61,150 nucleotides of DNA from Clostridiales bacterium (GCA_021201475.1 JAJQEV010000002.1:1-61150); one strand, 5' to 3'. Positions 31,938 through 41,789 are shown, numbered from the stretch's first letter. Translations and numbers: made by a program. Notes: generated from the sequence alone by a model not told the origin.

Positions 31938-34900
31938 TCAGCATCCAGCGGATTTCCCGCAAAAAACGGTCAACTCTGTCTGCCGTTCCAGGCTGTCCAG
32001 GGCAATGCCGTTCCCCCTGGGCACACCGTCCACCAGAATTTGACACGGTCCGCTGCAATGGACGCTGATGGTCAGCGTCTTTCCGGCGAGGCGCAGCGTA
32101 GCCCGGTAGCCCTCCCAGCTCTCCGGCAACTGAGGGGTCAGGTACAGCCTGCCGTCCCGGAACCGTATCCCCAGCAGTTCCTCCGTCGCTGTGCGGTAAT
32201 ACCATGCCGCAGCGCCGGTATACCAGCTCCAGCCGCAGCGTCCCGCCTGCTCCGGGGCGGTGGATACGTCCCCGGCCAGCACATAGGGTTCCCCTTCGTA
32301 AACGCCGCTGTCGTGATGCTCCGGCAACAGGTCGTGCAGGAGCCGCCAGCCGGTCTCCCGCTCCCCCAGCCGATAGCAGGCCCTGGCCAGCCAAACTGCC
32401 CCGTGGGTGTACTGTCCGCCGTTCTCCCGCACACCGACGGGATAGCTCTGAATATAGCCCGCCTCGCTGCCGGGCTGGAAGCCGCCCTGCAGAAGGGCGA
32501 CCGTGCCGTGGTCGATGTCATACAGGGCGGACACCGCTTGCAGCACCGCCTCCCTCCCCCGCTCTGGCTGGGGGTTCGGCGCAAAGACGGAAAAGCTCTG
32601 GGCGATGGAATCCATCTGGCAGAACGGGTGGCCCGCCCCGCCAAAGGGCTTGCCCCCATCGTCATAGCCCCGGAGGTACCAGTGTCCGTCCCAGGCCCGG
32701 TTGGCCGCCTGGGCCAGTTCCTTCGCCCGCTGTGAACAGCGGGCGGCCCGGGCAGCATCGTTCTGCCCCTCCGCCACCGCCGACCATCGCTCCATCACCA
32801 GCGCGGCGAACCAGGTCAGCCAGACACTCTCCCCTTTCCCGTCTGCACCGATGCGGTTCAGGCCGTCGTTCCAGTCCCCGCCACCCATCAGCAGCAGGCC
32901 ATGTGCGCCGGTGCCCCGGGCCATGACGCAATGAATGGCGGCGCAGCCGTGTTCATACAGGGAGGAAGTTTCCCCGTCTCGTTCCGGAGTTTCGTAGCGC
33001 TCCTGCTCCTGGGGCTGGAGGGGTTCGCTGGTCAGCCAGCCCACCCGCTCCCGGAGGAGGGATGCGTCCCCCGTCACCGACCTCCAGCAGGCCAGAGCGT
33101 AGGGCAGCCACAGCAGGTCGTCGCTGATACGGGTGCGGACGCCCCGCTCCGGCTCCGCCGTCCCTCTGGGGTGCCACCAGTGCTGTACATCTCCCTCCCG
33201 GAACTGATGCGCCGCCGCCCGTAAAATCTGCTGGCGGGCCAGCTCCGGCGCGGTGGGGATCAGGGCGCAGACATCCTGAAGCTGGTCCCGGAATCCGAAG
33301 GCTCCCCCGCACTGATACAGGCTGGTGCGCCCGAACAGGCGGCAGGCCACCACCTGATAGAGACACCAGAAGCTGAGGTAGTGATTCAGCGCCGCGTCAG
33401 GCGTCTCTACCCGCAGCGGTGAGGCTAGCTGCGGCCAGTCATAATCCGGTCGCAGGAGGGGCGGCTTCGGCTTCCCTATCTGTGAAGTTAAAATACTTGT
33501 CGTTAAATCCAATGCTCCGGTGATGGGGCAGGACAGGCAGATACTGCCGTCCGGCAGCATGGCAATCTCCAACGGGCAGCCCTCTGCCTGGAGCAGCAGC
33601 TTTACGCCGGGAAAATCCTGATTTGCCCCGTTCGTCAGGGAAACGCCGCCGTTTTTCCGCTGAATCCGCACGAACCGGGCATCTCTGCGCCGCTCAGCCA
33701 GCTGCGGCCACAGCTTCCAGCGAAGCTGTACCGGGGTTTGGAAGCCGGAAACGGTCAGATGAAAGGTTCTCCGATTCTCCTTCATGGGAATCTCAGCTGT
33801 AAGGGTGATTTCCTTTTCGCCCTTTTTCTTCTGCCAGGAGGCGGCTGCTGCACTGTAGCGCACCACCGTCTCCCAGCCGTCCCGGCGGGCAAAGCAGGAG
33901 ATGTCCTCCCCTTCTGCGGAGAGCAGCAGGTCCTCCGGCCCCTGCTGGGCCAGGGGGTCGTTCTCCCAGGGGAGGAGTTGATTCTCCCTGGCATTGCCGT
34001 ACCACAGGTGCCCTGTGCCGCACTCATTCGTCAGCCAGCCGAAGGACTCGTTAGCCAGGATGTGGCTCCAGCGCCGGGGCGGCAGCGCGTTGTTCAGGGT
34101 TAGCTGAACCCCCTCCTCCAGCCACACCCATTGACACGTTCCTTCCTGGGGCGGGATGGGAACGCCCTCCGTCAGGGGCAGAGCAACGTCTGTCGGCAGC
34201 TGCGGCACCTCGTTTTGCAGCACGATGGTTGCCCCGGCATAGAGCGGCGTCCACCGCTCCGGCGGCCCGGCAACCAGATGCAGGCCGCCGCTGCCCCCAA
34301 AGGTGGCAGGGATGTGGCGCTGTTGCAGGCTGGCGCTGAGCGGCTCCCGCAAGGCTCCGCCCCTATCCAGGAACACCAGGTCGAAGGGGTAACCGCAGCG
34401 CATCAGCAATTCATGCTCGGCGGCAAACCGGGCGAGGCGCTGGCAATCGTTCCCGCCCGCCTCTGCCAGGGCGATGGGCAGGTCACCGGAAAGCCCGAAG
34501 GGCCACAGCGCCTGGGGGCCTGGGATGCCGTCTGATACTCGCTTCGTCTGCCAGTGCAGCAGATGAGTAAGCAGCCTGTCCGCCTCCTGCCGTTCCTGGG
34601 GGGTGAGGTCGTAGCGCTCGGAAAACTGGAGGGCAAAGGGCGTTTGCTCCGCCTTCAGCCCGCCCAGAATCCCTTCCGCGTTCCGCAGCGCCTGGCCCTC
34701 TTCCCCCACAGCGAGGGCCAGGACAAGCCGCCCGGTCTCCCCCGCCGGAAGCTCCAGCTCCAGCGTCAGCTGCGGGTCACAGACCGCCCCCGTATGCCCG
34801 GCAGGCTGCGGCCCGTGTATCCGCGCCGTGTCCCAGCGCACCACCGGGCCGTCCCACAGGGCCGCCAGGCAGAGGGCCTCCCGCCCCTCCTTGGGTCGGC

Positions 34901-37900
34901 GGCGGAACAGGACGCCCTGAGGGCGCGGTTCGCTCTCGATCGCCAGCCGGGCAAAGGCCGGATGAGCGGCGTAGGCGTCCTCCTCCAGCAGTACCGGCTG
35001 TAGGGTGCAGCGCACAGTAAGGGCGGATTCGCTGCGATTCTCCACAAGAACTGTGTGCCTTGCCCCGTTCAGGCCGCTGCGCTGCGCGACCTCCTGCCTG
35101 ACGCGGAAGGAATCCCGCGTCAGGATCAGCACGGCCTGCTCCTCCTCAAAGCGCCATTCCAGGCGGCTGTCCGCCTGGCCGCAGGGAAAGACGGCGTACT
35201 CCTTCCCTTCCAGCCGGGCAGATATGGTCAGCGCATTGGAGCCACCTGTCACCCGCTTCCCGGCAAACTCATACCAGCCGCCGCCGTCTGCAGTCAACAG
35301 GCTGTGGAAACTGCCGTCCGAATAGAGATGGGCGGCGGGCAGCGCCGGGTCGAATCCGGCGCCGCTTCGGACAAAGGCCGCCACCGGCGGCTGTTTCGGT
35401 TCCCTCATGGTACCCTCCCTGCGCCTCATGGCGGGGCCAGTGGGCAGAGCCTCCCCCAGCAGAGGGGCGAAGGCCGCCATGGCCGGTTCCCGCAAAAAGC
35501 GGCGCACAAAAATGTTCTGGTGCAGCGCATTGTCGATGGCCAGCAGGCTCATCCCCTGATGATGCACCATCCAGGTGCGGACAATGGCCCCGCCGGGAAC
35601 GGTCAGATCCAGCGCGTCATAAAAGCCATACTGACCATTCATCCCCAGCGCGTCCAGCCTCCGGAGGTTCTTCGCCGCCAGCCGGGGCGTCACCGGCAGC
35701 GCCAGCGCGGAGGCGTAGGGCGCTACCACCCGTCGCCCTGTCTCCCGCTCCAGCGCCAGGGACGGGGTGCCGCTCGCCTGATAGCAATAGCTGCCATCCC
35801 CGTTCAGGGCGAAGAAGGCGGACTCGGACACGCCCCAAACGCCGTTTTGCCGCCCCCGCTCCCTGTACTGCTCCGCCACACAGAAGGCCAGCGTCTCCCG
35901 GAGCAGCGACCCCCTGGGTGCGGGCAGGAAGAGCTGGGGCATCAAGTATTCAAAGGCCGTGCCCGACCAGGAGGCCATACCGGCGTACCGCCCGGAGCGC
36001 AGCAGCGCCCGGGACAGGTGCCGCCAGTGCCGCCCCTCCACCTCGCCCCGGGCGATGGCGATATAGCTGGCGGTGCGGGCTTCGGAGCACATCAAATCGT
36101 ACCAGCTGTTCGTATAGCTGCCGCCCTCTGCGTCGTAGCCGATATAGAAGAGGTGCTGCCCCTTGTCGTACAGGAAGGCGAAGTCCATCTCCTCCGCCAA
36201 ACGCTGAGCACGCCGGGCCAGCTGCGGCTCCCCCAGCTCCAGCAGCCCCTGGGCCAGGGCGATGAGGGCCGCGCACAGGTTGCCGCTGTCCACAGTGGAG
36301 AGATAACGGGGGTAAAGGGGTGCTGCCTGCCGGGTATCATACCAGTTGAAGAAGTGGCCGTGACACCGCTCCAGCCCCTCCATGGCGGTCAGCTGACTGT
36401 CAATCAGAAAAAGCGCCCTGCTCTGCTCCGTCAGTTCCAGGTCAAGAGCGGCCAGGCAGGCTGTCAGCGCCAGCCCCATGTTGGTGGGGGAGGTGCGGTG
36501 GGCGATGCCCGCCGCCGGGCGCTCCTGGACGTTGTCCGGGGGCAAAAAGTGATCCGCCGGGGTCAGGAAGGTGTCAAAGTAGCGCCAAAGCGCCCTGGCC
36601 TCCTCCCGCAGGAACGCCTGTTCCCGTTCCGGCAAGGCGGCAGCTTTCTCCGGTCGGCTCAGATACCAGGCCAGCAGCGGGGACAGGAGCCACAGCACCC
36701 CCAGCAGCTTTCCCGCCGTCGTCCGCCCCAGCACCAGCACCGCCAGCCCCACGGCGGAAGCGGGCAGCAGCCTGTGCCACACCGCCCATACGCTACTACT
36801 GTCCTCATCGGAGGCGCTGACCGTCCAATCCAACAGCCCCCGCCGCGTGACGCCCATCCGAACCAGGGCGGTCACCGCCGCCCAGAGCTGCACCCACGCC
36901 TCACAGGGCAGCAGGAGGAACCGGGCCGCCGCAACCTTGACCGCCCCGGTCAGGCCGGAGACCGTCTTTGTCCGGTAATGAACGGTTCCCCGTCTCCCCC
37001 GGCGCAGGAAGCAGGCCAGCGCCTGAAGCAGCACGCCCTCCACGCTGACCGCCAGCGCAAGCGCGGTGCCTGGCCAGAACACCCGTCCCGCCCCGCAGGC
37101 ACTCAGCGTCAGCGCCAAAACCAGGGCGACAGGTACCAGACTGCGCCGCAAATTATCCAGAATCTTCCACTTGGAAAGGGCGCTCAAAGGATTTTCCACA
37201 CGCTGTGCAAACTCATTCCACACCGTTTTCCTGAGCCAGGGAAGGGTCTGCCAGTCCCCCCTTGTCCAGCGGTGCAGCCGCCGGTAATAGGCCAGGGCGG
37301 ATTGGGGAGCACCGTCCAGCACGGGGCAGTCCCCCGCCAGGCCGGTGTGAAGGTATTCCCCTTCCAGCAGGTCGTGGGACAGCACCTGCCCCTCCGGGAA
37401 CCTGTGGTTCAGGCAGGCGAGGAAAGCGTCGATGTCGATGAGGCCCTTCCCCGTGTAGCTGGCCCGGTCAAAGGCATCCCGATACAACTCGCTGGAGGCA
37501 AAGGCATAGGGTTCCGTACCTCCCTGCCCACTGTGCAGCCGGGCGAAGGCGGTGGCCCCCTCCTCCTCCAGCGCAACCCCTACGGCAGGCTGCAAAATCC
37601 CGTAACCGGACTGCACCGCCCGCCTGCCCTCGTCCAGCCTGGGCCGGTTCAGGGGGCAGAGCAGGGTGGCAATCAGGTTTTCCGCCGTGTCCGGCAGCAG
37701 CCAGGTATCCTCATCCAGGGTCAGGAGGAACCGGGTGCCCAACAAATCGGCTTCCTCCCCCTCCAGCACACGGATGCCGGAGGGCAGCTTCCGCAAATAG
37801 CGGGCCAGCTCCAGAAGGGCCCCCCGTTTCCGCTCCCAGCCACGCCAACAGCCGTCCCGCCGGGCATAGGTCGGCTCCCGGTAGAACAGGTAGAAACCGC

Positions 37901-39131
37901 CGCCGTATTTGTCGTTCAATGCGGCGACGGCCTGCTGTGCGTTGGCGACCCAGCCCCGCCGCAGGGCGTCCTCCCCGGACGAGGAGTCCGGTAAGTCCAC
38001 CAAAATCCCGTATCGTGTCTCCTTCCCCGCCCGTTTGGACACCAGCGCATGGTATTCCAGCCGTTTGGCAAGCCGCTCCCCTGCCTGCTGGCCGTAGAGC
38101 AGCGCGGGGACGACGCACAGGGTACGCCCCTCCGCCGGGACGCCGTCCTCCAGTGCTAGCCGCAGCAGCGGGCGCACTGGTACCCAGCAGAGTATCAGAA
38201 AGTCCAGGCTCTGCTTCACCAGCTCCGAGATCGGCAGCACCAGCAGCAGCCCGCTCCACCACCGGCCCAACAAAATCTGCGCCAGCAACGCCAGCGCAAC
38301 GGAGCTGCCCGCCACCGTTAGCGGGTACCACTCCCCTGTTTTTGAGGCCGGAAACAGCAGCGCCGCCACAGAGCAGCCCTCCCGCCTGGCCTGGGCCAGC
38401 AGTGCTTCCCCGAAGTCCTGCTCCCGCACCCGCTTCCGCTTCGCCATACGTGCCAAGGCGGCACGGCAGGCGCTGCGGCTCTCCTCCGCCAGGGTCGGAT
38501 ACAGCCCTGCCGGATCCTGCCGAAGCATCCGCTCCGCAACGCTCAGCTTCGCCAGCCTGCGGGCAAACCCCGGCGCAACTACTTGGTGAAACAGGGCAAA
38601 GACCTGACGCAGCTCCTCCGCCAGGGCTGCAAGGGTATCCTTCTGCCGCCAGTCCGCCTCCTGTACCTGACTGCACAGCCGCCGCAGCACCGGCAGCAGC
38701 CCCAGCAGCAGGGCGCTGCCCAGCAGACCACACTCCGCCTCTGACAGGGGGGCAGTGTCCTGCACCCCTTCAAAAAAAGCGAGGCAGCCCTCGCCGTCGC
38801 AGGCTACCTCCACCGCCCGCTGGGCCAACAGGACGACCCGTGCCTGGTCGCCCCGGCTGGAGCAGGCGGGCAGCCGCTGTCGGCCCTGAAAGTCCTCCAT
38901 CGCCAACAGCACACGGCTCTGATAGACGGAAAAGTTGCCCAGCAGCCACTCCGCGGCGGAGGGCGTCTGCCGCCTTGAAGCAGTCATGCGTTCCAGTTCC
39001 TCGATTTGTGTGCGCAGGGCCAGCAGCGCCGCACGCGCCCAACGCTCCGTCTCACGGGCCGGACAGGTCTCATCCGACAGGTACCGGGCGCAGGCCGTGC
39101 GGCCCGCGCAAAGGGCTTCTTCTCTTGTCAT
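31938..39131 (-). CDS. Cyclic beta-1,2-glucan synthase-like protein (GT84 - GH189-like - GH94)
   Basis: A 2397-residue membrane protein with the layout of NdvB/Cgs. An N-terminal GT84 region has several hydrophobic segments (about 265-305, 665-710, 730-755, 785-825) and glycosyltransferase motifs: TLDEDTW (near 470), LSHDLLEGEYLHTGLAGD and HRWTRGDWQ. The middle region (about 880-1240: HRTSPTNMGLALTA to RTWMVHHQGMSLLAIDN) corresponds to the transglycosylating GH189 part. The C-terminal half is GH94 phosphorylase-like, with the catalytic Asp in GGGDWNDGLN (near 2087). Expected product: beta-1,2-glucan from UDP-glucose, possibly cyclised. GGAGG precedes the ATG. It stands alone with no exporter nearby. 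Confidence 0.87.
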   Translation of the reverse strand: MTREEALCAGRTACARYLSDETCPARETERWARAALLALRTQIEELERMTASRRQTPSAAEWLLGNFSVYQSRVLLAMEDFQGRQRLPACSSRGDQARVVLLAQRAVEVACDGEGCLAFFEGVQDTAPLSEAECGLLGSALLLGLLPVLRRLCSQVQEADWRQKDTLAALAEELRQVFALFHQVVAPGFARRLAKLSVAERMLRQDPAGLYPTLAEESRSACRAALARMAKRKRVREQDFGEALLAQARREGCSVAALLFPASKTGEWYPLTVAGSSVALALLAQILLGRWWSGLLLVLPISELVKQSLDFLILCWVPVRPLLRLALEDGVPAEGRTLCVVPALLYGQQAGERLAKRLEYHALVSKRAGKETRYGILVDLPDSSSGEDALRRGWVANAQQAVAALNDKYGGGFYLFYREPTYARRDGCWRGWERKRGALLELARYLRKLPSGIRVLEGEEADLLGTRFLLTLDEDTWLLPDTAENLIATLLCPLNRPRLDEGRRAVQSGYGILQPAVGVALEEEGATAFARLHSGQGGTEPYAFASSELYRDAFDRASYTGKGLIDIDAFLACLNHRFPEGQVLSHDLLEGEYLHTGLAGDCPVLDGAPQSALAYYRRLHRWTRGDWQTLPWLRKTVWNEFAQRVENPLSALSKWKILDNLRRSLVPVALVLALTLSACGAGRVFWPGTALALAVSVEGVLLQALACFLRRGRRGTVHYRTKTVSGLTGAVKVAAARFLLLPCEAWVQLWAAVTALVRMGVTRRGLLDWTVSASDEDSSSVWAVWHRLLPASAVGLAVLVLGRTTAGKLLGVLWLLSPLLAWYLSRPEKAAALPEREQAFLREEARALWRYFDTFLTPADHFLPPDNVQERPAAGIAHRTSPTNMGLALTACLAALDLELTEQSRALFLIDSQLTAMEGLERCHGHFFNWYDTRQAAPLYPRYLSTVDSGNLCAALIALAQGLLELGEPQLARRAQRLAEEMDFAFLYDKGQHLFYIGYDAEGGSYTNSWYDLMCSEARTASYIAIARGEVEGRHWRHLSRALLRSGRYAGMASWSGTAFEYLMPQLFLPAPRGSLLRETLAFCVAEQYRERGRQNGVWGVSESAFFALNGDGSYCYQASGTPSLALERETGRRVVAPYASALALPVTPRLAAKNLRRLDALGMNGQYGFYDALDLTVPGGAIVRTWMVHHQGMSLLAIDNALHQNIFVRRFLREPAMAAFAPLLGEALPTGPAMRRREGTMREPKQPPVAAFVRSGAGFDPALPAAHLYSDGSFHSLLTADGGGWYEFAGKRVTGGSNALTISARLEGKEYAVFPCGQADSRLEWRFEEEQAVLILTRDSFRVRQEVAQRSGLNGARHTVLVENRSESALTVRCTLQPVLLEEDAYAAHPAFARLAIESEPRPQGVLFRRRPKEGREALCLAALWDGPVVRWDTARIHGPQPAGHTGAVCDPQLTLELELPAGETGRLVLALAVGEEGQALRNAEGILGGLKAEQTPFALQFSERYDLTPQERQEADRLLTHLLHWQTKRVSDGIPGPQALWPFGLSGDLPIALAEAGGNDCQRLARFAAEHELLMRCGYPFDLVFLDRGGALREPLSASLQQRHIPATFGGSGGLHLVAGPPERWTPLYAGATIVLQNEVPQLPTDVALPLTEGVPIPPQEGTCQWVWLEEGVQLTLNNALPPRRWSHILANESFGWLTNECGTGHLWYGNARENQLLPWENDPLAQQGPEDLLLSAEGEDISCFARRDGWETVVRYSAAAASWQKKKGEKEITLTAEIPMKENRRTFHLTVSGFQTPVQLRWKLWPQLAERRRDARFVRIQRKNGGVSLTNGANQDFPGVKLLLQAEGCPLEIAMLPDGSICLSCPITGALDLTTSILTSQIGKPKPPLLRPDYDWPQLASPLRVETPDAALNHYLSFWCLYQVVACRLFGRTSLYQCGGAFGFRDQLQDVCALIPTAPELARQQILRAAAHQFREGDVQHWWHPRGTAEPERGVRTRISDDLLWLPYALACWRSVTGDASLLRERVGWLTSEPLQPQEQERYETPERDGETSSLYEHGCAAIHCVMARGTGAHGLLLMGGGDWNDGLNRIGADGKGESVWLTWFAALVMERWSAVAEGQNDAARAARCSQRAKELAQAANRAWDGHWYLRGYDDGGKPFGGAGHPFCQMDSIAQSFSVFAPNPQPERGREAVLQAVSALYDIDHGTVALLQGGFQPGSEAGYIQSYPVGVRENGGQYTHGAVWLARACYRLGERETGWRLLHDLLPEHHDSGVYEGEPYVLAGDVSTAPEQAGRCGWSWYTGAAAWYYRTATEELLGIRFRDGRLYLTPQLPESWEGYRATLRLAGKTLTISVHCSGPCQILVDGVPRGNGIALDSLERQTELTVFCGKSAGC

Positions 39132-39280
39132 CTGTCATTCCTCCGGTTCGATTCGCCCCCCGCCCCACAACGCATGCTTCGGCGGCTGAATCTGTGAAAA
39201 CACCTGCCACAAGTCTTTCCAATTTCCCCGCCGTTATGCACTGCGCCCTGATTTTTTGCCAAATTTGAAAGGAAAAGCAC

Positions 39281-39309
39281 TTGACAACGCTTTGGATTAA
39301 CGGTATAAT
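39281..39309 (+). promoter_or_regulatory. Promoter of ylxM-ffh
   Basis: TTGACA (39281-39286), a 17-base spacer and TATAAT (39304-39309): consensus sigma-A. Confidence 0.9.
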
Positions 39310-39365
39310 AAGCACGTTGTAAAGCATGACAGCTTTACAAATCGGTGTGAAGGGCGGCGGACACC

Positions 39366-39728
39366 ATGGATCAGGCATTCCAGAAAACCATGCTTTTTGA
39401 CTTTTACGGTGATTTGTTGACCGAACGCCAGAAAGAGTTTTATGACCTCTATTACAATGAAGATTTATCTCTTGGAGAGATTGCGGAGAACGCCAACATC
39501 ACCCGGCAGGGTGTGCGGGACGTCATCGTCCGGGCGGACGCGATTTTGACGGAGATGGAGGAAAAGACCGGCATCATCGCCCGGTTCCTGGAGGTACAGA
39601 GCGGCTTGCAGGAGGTCAGCGCACTGGCCGACCAAATCGCTGAGCTGAACGATACCCATATCGGGAGCCGGGATTTGGCAGACCTCATCGGCTCCCTCCA
39701 GTCCAAAGTAGAGGCGCTAAAGGAGTAA
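39366..39728 (+). CDS. ylxM: YlxM/p13-family helix-turn-helix protein
   Basis: A 120-residue YlxM protein, the usual gene before ffh in Firmicutes. The N-terminal half is a sigma-70 region 4-like HTH (LTERQKEFYDLYYNEDLSL, then EIAENANITRQGVRDVIVRA), followed by a helical tail. It is thought to be linked to the signal recognition particle pathway. Stop TAA lies inside the ffh ribosome-binding site (AAAGGAGTAA), so the two are translated together. Confidence 0.93.
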   Translation: MDQAFQKTMLFDFYGDLLTERQKEFYDLYYNEDLSLGEIAENANITRQGVRDVIVRADAILTEMEEKTGIIARFLEVQSGLQEVSALADQIAELNDTHIGSRDLADLIGSLQSKVEALKE

Positions 39729-39732
39729 CCTC

Positions 39733-41184
39733 ATGGCTTTTGAAGGTTTAACAGAAAAACTGAACAGCGTATTCAGCAAGCTCCGCAGCAAAGGCCGCCT
39801 GACGGAATCCGATGTCAGAGAGGCCATGCGGGAGATTCGGCTGGCCCTTCTGGAGGCCGATGTCAGCTATTCCGTGGTAAAGGACTTTATCAACCGCGTG
39901 ACGGAGCGGGCCGTGGGGCAGGATGTGATTTCCTCCCTGACGCCTGCCCAGATGGTGGTGAAGATCGTCAATGAAGAGCTGATTGCCCTCATGGGCGGGG
40001 AAGCCGCCCGGCTGAACATCGCGCCCAAGTCCCCCACTGTTGTGATGATGGTGGGCTTACAGGGCGCAGGCAAGACCACCAACGCCGCCAAGCTGGCCGC
40101 TTACATTCGTTCGAAAAATGGGATGCGGCCCCTGCTGGTCGCCTGCGATGTATACCGCCCCGCCGCTATTCAGCAGTTACAGGTGGTTGGTCAGCAGGTG
40201 GACATTCCTGTCTTTGAGCAGGGGCAGGGCGATCCGGTAGAAATCGCCAAAGCCGCCGTACAGCACGCCAAAGAACACGGCAATGACATCGTATTCCTGG
40301 ATACCGCCGGTCGCCTCCATGTGGACGATGAGTTGATGGATGAGCTGAAGCGGATGAAGGAAGCCGTCGCCCCGACTGAGATCCTGCTGGTGGTGGACGC
40401 CATGATTGGCCAGGACGCGGTGCGGGCCGCAGAAGCCTTCGACGCTGCGCTGGATATCACCGGCGTCATGCTGACCAAGCTGGATGGCGATGCCCGTGGC
40501 GGCGCGGCCCTGTCCATTCGGGCCACCACCGGTAAGCCCATCAAGTTCGCGGGCGTGGGTGAGAAACTGGACGCCATCGAGGTGTTCCACCCGGACCGTA
40601 TGGCCAGCCGTATCCTTGGCATGGGCGATATGCTGACCCTGATCGAAAAGGCCCAGGATCAGCTCGACCAGGAAAAGGCCGAGGAGATGGAGAAGAAGAT
40701 TCGCAAGAATCGCTTCACCCTCCAGGACTTCTACGATCAGCTCGAGGAGACCAAGAAGATGGGCTCCATGAGCGACATTTTGAACCGTATGCCTGGCCTC
40801 AGCGGCAAGGTGGACGAGAGCCAGATCGACGAGAAGGCCATTGACCGGACCGAGGCCATCATCCTCTCCATGACGAAGAAGGAACGGAACGACCCGTCCA
40901 TCCTGAACGCCTCCCGCAAGCGGCGTGTCGCCGCAGGCAGCGGCACCTCCGTCCAGGAGGTCAACAAGCTGCTCAAGCAGTTTGAGATGATGCAGCAGCT
41001 GACCAAGCGCTTCGCCCGAGGCAAGATGCCCAAGGCCATGCGCCAGGCCATGAGCGGCGGCGATGTCTCCGGCATCGTCGGCGGCTCCAGCGGCATGGAG
41101 GGCCTGCTCAGCGGCCGCTTCGGCGGCGGAGGCCACAGCGCAGGCCGCCAGCGCAAGAACAACAAGCGCAAGAAGAAGCGCTGA
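39733..41184 (+). CDS. ffh: Signal recognition particle GTPase Ffh
   Basis: A 483-residue SRP54: N domain, G domain with P-loop GLQGAGKTT (about 106-114) and TKLDGDARGG (about 246-255), and a C-terminal Met-rich M domain for signal peptide and 4.5S RNA binding (MMQQLTKRFARGKMPKAMRQ). A Gly/Lys/Arg-rich tail ends it. It targets membrane and secreted proteins during translation together with FtsY. The operon continues to rpsP after a 74-base AT-rich gap. Confidence 0.98.
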   Translation: MAFEGLTEKLNSVFSKLRSKGRLTESDVREAMREIRLALLEADVSYSVVKDFINRVTERAVGQDVISSLTPAQMVVKIVNEELIALMGGEAARLNIAPKSPTVVMMVGLQGAGKTTNAAKLAAYIRSKNGMRPLLVACDVYRPAAIQQLQVVGQQVDIPVFEQGQGDPVEIAKAAVQHAKEHGNDIVFLDTAGRLHVDDELMDELKRMKEAVAPTEILLVVDAMIGQDAVRAAEAFDAALDITGVMLTKLDGDARGGAALSIRATTGKPIKFAGVGEKLDAIEVFHPDRMASRILGMGDMLTLIEKAQDQLDQEKAEEMEKKIRKNRFTLQDFYDQLEETKKMGSMSDILNRMPGLSGKVDESQIDEKAIDRTEAIILSMTKKERNDPSILNASRKRRVAAGSGTSVQEVNKLLKQFEMMQQLTKRFARGKMPKAMRQAMSGGDVSGIVGGSSGMEGLLSGRFGGGGHSAGRQRKNNKRKKKR

Positions 41185-41202
41185 CCTCTCCCCTGCTGAT
41201 TT

Positions 41203-41241
41203 ACACAAATTATTGTGTTAATCATAAATTGTGAATAATCT
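41203..41241 (+). promoter_or_regulatory. Weak promoter with a palindrome before rpsP
   Basis: The palindrome ACACAA-ATTA-TTGTGT (41203-41218) overlaps a -35-like TTGTGT (41213-41218), with TAATCT (41236-41241) at 17 bases. The site resembles an NrdR box in outline. It stands out in an AT-rich gap within a GC-rich operon. Confidence 0.4.
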
Positions 41242-41258
41242 TTGGAGGTGAATGATAA

Positions 41259-41498
41259 ATGGTGAAAATCAGACTGCGCCGCATGGGCGCGAAGAAGGCC
41301 CCTTTCTATCGTATCGTGGTGGCCGACTCCCGCTATCCCCGTGACGGTCGCTTTATCGAGCAGCTGGGCACTTACAATCCCCTGACGGAGCCGGCAGAAA
41401 TCAAAGTCGATGCTGAGCGCACCCAGGCCTGGATCAAGACCGGCGCACAGCCCACTGACACCGTGAAGCGTCTGCTCAAGCAGGCTGGCGTACTGTAA
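41259..41498 (+). CDS. rpsP: Ribosomal protein bS16
   Basis: A 79-residue bS16 ([20 protein letters not shown], then [19 protein letters not shown]), normal length. RBS GGAGGTGAATGATAA. It belongs to the ffh-rpsP-khpA-rimM-trmD group. Confidence 0.98.
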   Translation: MVKIRLRRMGAKKAPFYRIVVADSRYPRDGRFIEQLGTYNPLTEPAEIKVDAERTQAWIKTGAQPTDTVKRLLKQAGVL

Positions 41499-41518
41499 TC
41501 CTGGAGGGATCGATCAGC

Positions 41519-41749
41519 ATGAAAGAGCTCTTGATCTATATCGCAAAAAATCTGGTGGACAATCCTGATGCGGTTTCCGTCAACGAGGTTGATTGCGACG
41601 GTGAGGTTGTTCTGGAGCTTCGGGTCGCCCCTGAGGATATGGGCAAGGTGATTGGCCGTCAGGGCCGCATTGCCAAGGAGATTCGCACCGTCGTGCGCTC
41701 CTTCGCCCAGCGGAACAACACCAGGGTCTCGGTGGAGATCATGGAATGA
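41519..41749 (+). CDS. khpA: RNA-binding KH-domain protein KhpA
   Basis: A 76-residue single KH domain (YlqC) with the GKVIGRQGRIAKEIRTVVRS GxxG-type loop. It is an RNA chaperone that pairs with KhpB in Firmicutes and is linked to cell-length control and small-RNA binding. RBS TGGAGGGATCG. A strong terminator follows directly (41755-41789), splitting it from rimM. Confidence 0.96.
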   Translation: MKELLIYIAKNLVDNPDAVSVNEVDCDGEVVLELRVAPEDMGKVIGRQGRIAKEIRTVVRSFAQRNNTRVSVEIME

Positions 41750-41754
41750 CACAC

Positions 41755-41789
41755 AAAGCAGAGCCACCGGCTGGTGGCTCTGCTTTTTT
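41755..41789 (+). terminator. Intrinsic terminator inside the rpsP-trmD operon
   Basis: A perfect 14-bp stem AAAGCAGAGCCACC / GGTGGCTCTGCTTT with a 4-base loop and a T run. It lies between khpA and rimM, so it should lower rimM-trmD expression relative to rpsP-khpA. Confidence 0.9.

Noticed and set aside
35055..37994. A 979-codon open frame on the forward strand inside the glucan synthase gene
   Set aside because: It is antisense to a clearly conserved reverse-strand protein, is low-complexity (Gln/Gly/Pro/Arg-rich) and arises from GC-rich codon positions. No RBS or domain was seen.
39140..39160. GGTTCGATTC, resembling a tRNA T-loop
   Set aside because: No acceptor stem, anticodon arm or CCA context; the bases are part of the leader and RBS of the glucan synthase gene.
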